From: Streptomyces sp. NBC_01445
Lineage (GTDB): Bacteria > Actinomycetota > Actinomycetes > Streptomycetales > Streptomycetaceae
DNA length: 64,000 nucleotides
Assembly: GCF_035918235.1 (NCBI RefSeq)
Contig: NZ_CP109485.1
Span: forward strand, 2,604,001 to 2,668,000
Direction: 5' to 3'
The notes under the pieces were generated by a model. It saw nothing but the letters and a program-made list of their open reading frames with translations. It was not told where the DNA came from and made no database searches. The position numbers and the translations under genes are program-made. Shown here in pieces: positions 61,012 through 64,000 of the stretch (positions within the stretch are counted from its first letter, which is position 1; the number at the start of each line of letters is the position of its first letter).

Positions 61012-62655
61012 TCAGACCGACAGCTCCGTCACCTTGCCGTCGGCGACCTCGAGACGCCGCTGCGTCCTGACGGCGTCCAGCATGCGGCGGTCATGGGTGA
61101 CGAGCAGGAGCGTGCCCTCGTACGAGTCGAGCGCCGACTCCAGCTGCTCGATGGCGGGCAGGTCGAGGTGGTTGGTCGGCTCGTCCAGGACGAGCAGGTT
61201 GACGCCCCGGCCCTGGAGCAGCGCCAGCGCGGCGCGGGTGCGCTCGCCCGGCGACAGCGTGGCCGCCGACCGCAGGACGTGATCGGCCTTCAGGCCGAAC
61301 TTCGCGAGCAGAGTGCGCACCTCGGCCGGCTCGGTGTCCGGCACGGCCGCGCAGAACGCGTCGAGCAGCGACTCCGAGCCGTGGAACAGGGCCCGCGCCT
61401 GGTCGACCTCGCCGACGACGACACCGGAACCGAGCGTCGCGTGCCCCGCGTCCAGCGGCACCCGGCCCAGGAGCGCGCCGAGCAGCGTCGACTTCCCGGC
61501 GCCGTTCGCCCCCGTGATCGCGATGCGGTCGGCCCAGTCGATCTGGAGCGAGACCGGACCGAGCGTGAAGTCGCCGCGCCGCACCTCCGCGTCGCGCAGC
61601 GTGGCGACGACGGCGCCGGAGCGCGGCGCCGCCGCGATCTCCATGCGCAGCTCCCACTCCTTGCGCGGCTCGTCCACGACGTCGAGGCGCTCGATCATGC
61701 GCTGCGTCTGCCGGGCCTTGGCCGCCTGCTTCTCGCTGGCCTCGCTGCGGAACTTGCGGCCGATCTTGTCGTTGTCCGTGGCCTTGCGGCGGGCGTTCTT
61801 GACGCCCTTGTCCATCCAGCCGCGCTGCATCTGGGCGCGGCCTTCGAGCGCGGCCTTCTTGTCGGCGTACTCGTCGAACTCGTCGCGCGCGTGCCGGCGG
61901 GCGACCTCGCGCTCCTCCAGGTAGGCCTCGTATCCGCCGCCGTAGAGGTTGATCTCCTGCTGGGCGAGGTCGAGCTCCAGGACCTTGGTGACGGTGCGGG
62001 TCAGGAACTCCCGGTCGTGGCTGACGACGACCGTGCCCGCGCGCAGCCCGCGCACGAAGGACTCCAGGCGCTCCAGGCCGTCCAGGTCGAGGTCGTTGGT
62101 CGGCTCGTCGAGCAGGAACACGTCGTAGCGCGACAGCAGCAGCGAGGCGAGGCCCGCGCGCGCGGCCTGGCCGCCGGAGAGCGAGGCCATCTCCTGGTCG
62201 AGCCCGACGCCGAGGCCGAGGGAGCCGCTGATCTCCTCGGCACGCTCGTCGAGGTCGGCGCCGCCGAGGTCGAGCCAGCGCTCCAGGCTCACGGAGTACG
62301 CGTCATCCGCCCCCGGGGCCCCGTCGACGAGGGCCTGGGTGGCCTCGTCCATGGCGCGCTGCGCGGCGTCGACGCCGGTGCGCCGGGCGAGGAACTCGCG
62401 CACGGTCTCGCCGGGGCGGCGCTCCGGCTCCTGGGGCAGGTGCCCCACGGTCGCGCCGGGCGGCGAGAGCCGCAGCTCGCCCTGCTCGGGGGTGTCGAGG
62501 CCGGCGAGGAGCTTGAGGAGCGTGGACTTCCCGGCGCCGTTGGCGCCGACGAGCCCGATCACGTCCCCGGGCGCGACCACGAGGTCGAGCCCGGAGAACA
62601 GGGACCGGTCGCCGTGCCCGGCGGCGAGGTTCTTGGCTACGAGAGTGGCAGTCAT
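61012..62655 (-). CDS. ABC-F family ATPase
   Basis: A 547-aa soluble protein with two ABC domains and no membrane part. Walker A motifs are GLVGANGAGKSTLLKLLAG and AITGANGAGKSTLLGALLG; signatures are SLSGGQAARAGLA and TLSPGERTRAALA; Walker B motifs end LLDEPTNDLD and LVLDEPTNHLD. A charged linker (RRKATDNDKIGRKFRSEAS) is typical. ABC-F proteins act on ribosomes in translation control or antibiotic protection; which applies is unknown. The ATG at 62655 fits the domain start; the frame continues to 63798 without support. Confidence 0.93.
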   Translation of the reverse strand: MTATLVAKNLAAGHGDRSLFSGLDLVVAPGDVIGLVGANGAGKSTLLKLLAGLDTPEQGELRLSPPGATVGHLPQEPERRPGETVREFLARRTGVDAAQRAMDEATQALVDGAPGADDAYSVSLERWLDLGGADLDERAEEISGSLGLGVGLDQEMASLSGGQAARAGLASLLLSRYDVFLLDEPTNDLDLDGLERLESFVRGLRAGTVVVSHDREFLTRTVTKVLELDLAQQEINLYGGGYEAYLEEREVARRHARDEFDEYADKKAALEGRAQMQRGWMDKGVKNARRKATDNDKIGRKFRSEASEKQAAKARQTQRMIERLDVVDEPRKEWELRMEIAAAPRSGAVVATLRDAEVRRGDFTLGPVSLQIDWADRIAITGANGAGKSTLLGALLGRVPLDAGHATLGSGVVVGEVDQARALFHGSESLLDAFCAAVPDTEPAEVRTLLAKFGLKADHVLRSAATLSPGERTRAALALLQGRGVNLLVLDEPTNHLDLPAIEQLESALDSYEGTLLLVTHDRRMLDAVRTQRRLEVADGKVTELSV

Positions 62656-62723
62656 CAGACCGCCGATTTTAGCGATCGGACGGACCGCCCACGCCCGCCG
62701 CTCCCCGGCGGCGGAAGCCCACC

Positions 62724-63749
62724 TCACCGGGCCATCGGCGCCACCAGCACGCTGCCCGTGGTGCGGGCCACGACGAACGACTCGCCCCTGGTCGCCTTCG
62801 GGTCGAGGGCGATGCGGTGGCGGCCCGGTTCGAGTACGGCGTCGAAGACGTCCTGGGCGTGGCTGCGGTAGAGCCGGTCGAGGCGGTACGCGGTGAGGCG
62901 GACCCGGCAGGCGGAGGTGACTTCCAGGCCCGCCTCCCCGTCGGCGGCGACGAGGCGGGTGAGGCGGCGCTGCGGGACGGCGCGGCGGTCCAGGGCGCTC
63001 TCTATCTGGGCGACGAGGAGCGGGATGATCGGGGCGAGCCCGTCCACGTAGGCGGTCTCGGCGCCCGCCCGCTCGAACTGTTCGCGCACCGCGGCCCGGT
63101 CGGACTCGCTGACGGCGCGGCCGAAGGCGACCGCGCCGTAGGTGCGCAGTTCGTCGGGCGGCACACCGGTCGCGTCCTGGGTGATCTCGGCGCCGATGCC
63201 GATGGTGCGCAGCGCGGCGGCGAGCTTGGCGAGGACGGCGACGCGGGCCCCGATGAGCAGGACGCGGCGGGCCGGGGCGGGCTCCGCGCCGCCGTCGAGC
63301 AGCGGCCGCAGGGACTCGCGGTACGCGGCGCCGTGGAAGCGGAAGGGGCCTATCCCGTGGTAGCCGTTGAGCTCCAGGTCGGCTCGTTCCTCGGTCTGCC
63401 AGGCGAAGTCCCGCCAGATGACGTCGGGCCCGTCCGCCTCGATGACCGCGGTGACGGCCCCGCATTCGAGGCCCTCGCACTCGGGGCACCCGTAGACGAC
63501 ATAGCGGCCGTCGGGGAGCGGAGCGTCCGCTTCGAGGAGCAGACTGCGGACGTGGTCCGTGAAGATCGCCGGCGGGATGTCGGAGGCGAGCGGGGAGACG
63601 GCGTCGAGGTCGGAGAGCTGGAACAGCAGCGGCGAGCCGTTCACGATGAAGTCCAGGAACTCCCGGTGGACTTGGTAGTCCCCGTTCGTGAGAACTCCAC
63701 CGGCGCGCATGGCCGGTGCCAGGCCGAAAGTCGCGTACTCGGCAGACAT
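62724..63749 (-). CDS. Uncharacterised protein with Cys cluster
   Basis: A 341-aa protein I do not recognise. It contains YGCPECEGLECGAVTAV (C-x2-C-x4-C), a possible metal site around residue 80. A central part with VLLIGARVAVLAKLAAALRTIGIGAE suggests a Rossmann-like fold, and the C-terminus is beta-rich (CRVRLTAYRLDRLYRSHAQDVFD). The ATG at 63749 lies 6 bases after an AATACT box, with no good Shine-Dalgarno sequence; leaderless translation is likely. It is divergent from an oxidase gene. Confidence 0.7.
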   Translation of the reverse strand: MSAEYATFGLAPAMRAGGVLTNGDYQVHREFLDFIVNGSPLLFQLSDLDAVSPLASDIPPAIFTDHVRSLLLEADAPLPDGRYVVYGCPECEGLECGAVTAVIEADGPDVIWRDFAWQTEERADLELNGYHGIGPFRFHGAAYRESLRPLLDGGAEPAPARRVLLIGARVAVLAKLAAALRTIGIGAEITQDATGVPPDELRTYGAVAFGRAVSESDRAAVREQFERAGAETAYVDGLAPIIPLLVAQIESALDRRAVPQRRLTRLVAADGEAGLEVTSACRVRLTAYRLDRLYRSHAQDVFDAVLEPGRHRIALDPKATRGESFVVARTTGSVLVAPMAR

Positions 63750-63815
63750 GCCCTGAGTATTCCCACCCGCGACCTGATGTGAGCACGGCATGACCCATTC
63801 CGCTACGGTCCGTTC

Positions 63816-64000
63816 GTGGACAGTGACGCGAGCAGCGATGTGATCGTGGTCGGCGGCGGGGTCATCGGCCTGACGACGGCTCTTGAACTCGTACGCATGG
63901 GGCGGCGCGTGCGGGTCTGGACGCGGGATCCCACCGCACTGACGACGTCGGCGGTCGCGGGCGCGCTGTGGTGGCCGTACAGGATCGACCCGGTGGAGCG
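63816..64000 (+). CDS. FAD-dependent D-amino-acid oxidase-like protein, 5' part only
   Basis: Only the first 61 residues are in the window. They include the FAD-binding motif VIVVGGGVIGLTTALELVRMG (beta-alpha-beta, GxGxxG) and SAVAGALWWPYRIDP, the last typical of D-amino-acid oxidases. The GTG at 63816 lies 6 bases after a TACGGT box with no Shine-Dalgarno sequence, so it is probably leaderless. The rest of the gene lies beyond base 64000. Confidence 0.8.
   Translation, partial: MDSDASSDVIVVGGGVIGLTTALELVRMGRRVRVWTRDPTALTTSAVAGALWWPYRIDPVE

Noticed and set aside
62656..63798. N-terminal extension of the ABC-F gene to 928 aa
   Set aside because: The extension lies antisense or out of frame over the 341-aa gene at 62724-63749, and the ABC-F domain begins exactly at ATG 62655.

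Overview
The window is chromosomal DNA from a Streptomyces or very close relative. The evidence is very high GC with strong third-position G/C bias, frequent GTG and some TTG starts, a four-gene conservon (sensor kinase, roadblock, DUF742, GTPase), a complete actinobacterial hopanoid operon, and a protein of the SCO6745 type. From memory, the block from hpnO through idi to the SCO6745-like gene resembles the SCO67xx region of S. coelicolor; this was not checked by alignment.

Layout. (1) 1-3218: the 3' part of a family 8 polysaccharide lyase gene and a DUF2264 gene. (2) 3235-4607: a tnpB-only IS200/IS605-type element whose right end touches the stop codon of cvnD. (3) 4604-8122 (minus): conservon cvnA-B-C-D. 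(4) 8466-10632: an APH-fold kinase and a metallo-beta-lactamase-fold hydrolase. (5) 11020-17160: four translationally coupled genes (acyl-CoA dehydrogenase, ThDP decarboxylase, Glu/Leu-type dehydrogenase, ADP-forming acyl-CoA synthetase), probably for amino-acid or keto-acid catabolism. (6) 17101-18511: an XRE/MmyB regulator divergent from a SnoaL-like gene. (7) 18494-about 21720: an IS4-family element with perfect ends and a 10-bp target duplication, inserted in a hairpin at the 3' end of a second tnpB element. (8) 21834-24227: an amino-acid permease with a divergent TetR regulator. (9) 24366-27763: a GDSL hydrolase, a LysM/M23 peptidase behind a c-di-AMP (ydaO-type) riboswitch, a tyrosine phosphatase, and a DUF6126 microprotein coupled to an XRE-cupin regulator. 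(10) 28516-41355 (minus): the hopanoid operon hpnC-hpnD-(49-aa DUF6380-like gene)-hpnE-polyprenyl synthase-shc-hpnG-hpnH-ispG-dxs-hpnO.

(11) 41779-50115: a predicted phosphoglycan or phosphoglycolipid locus. It holds a TagGH-type ABC exporter, a GT2 glycosyltransferase, two CDP-alcohol phosphotransferases, a glycerol-1-phosphate-dehydrogenase-like enzyme, a sugar/polyol-phosphate nucleotidyltransferase and galE. (12) 50272-64000: a cation diffusion facilitator, a 23-codon leader ORF before a methyltransferase-acetyltransferase fusion, idi, an ATPase-fold anti-sigma-like protein, a DUF308 membrane protein, an enoyl-CoA hydratase, a DJ-1/GlxA pair, a SCO6745-like protein, Tex, an ABC-F ATPase, an unrecognised protein, and the start of a D-amino-acid-oxidase-like gene.

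How the genes fit together. dxs, ispG, idi and the polyprenyl synthase supply prenyl diphosphates. HpnD, HpnC and HpnE make squalene and Shc cyclises it to hopene. HpnH, HpnG and HpnO add and modify the side chain to give aminobacteriohopanetriol. The adjacent CDP-alcohol/ABC locus may make and export another envelope component, so the middle of the window looks devoted to the cell envelope. Mobile DNA is confined to two places; both tnpB elements abut the stop codon of a convergent gene.
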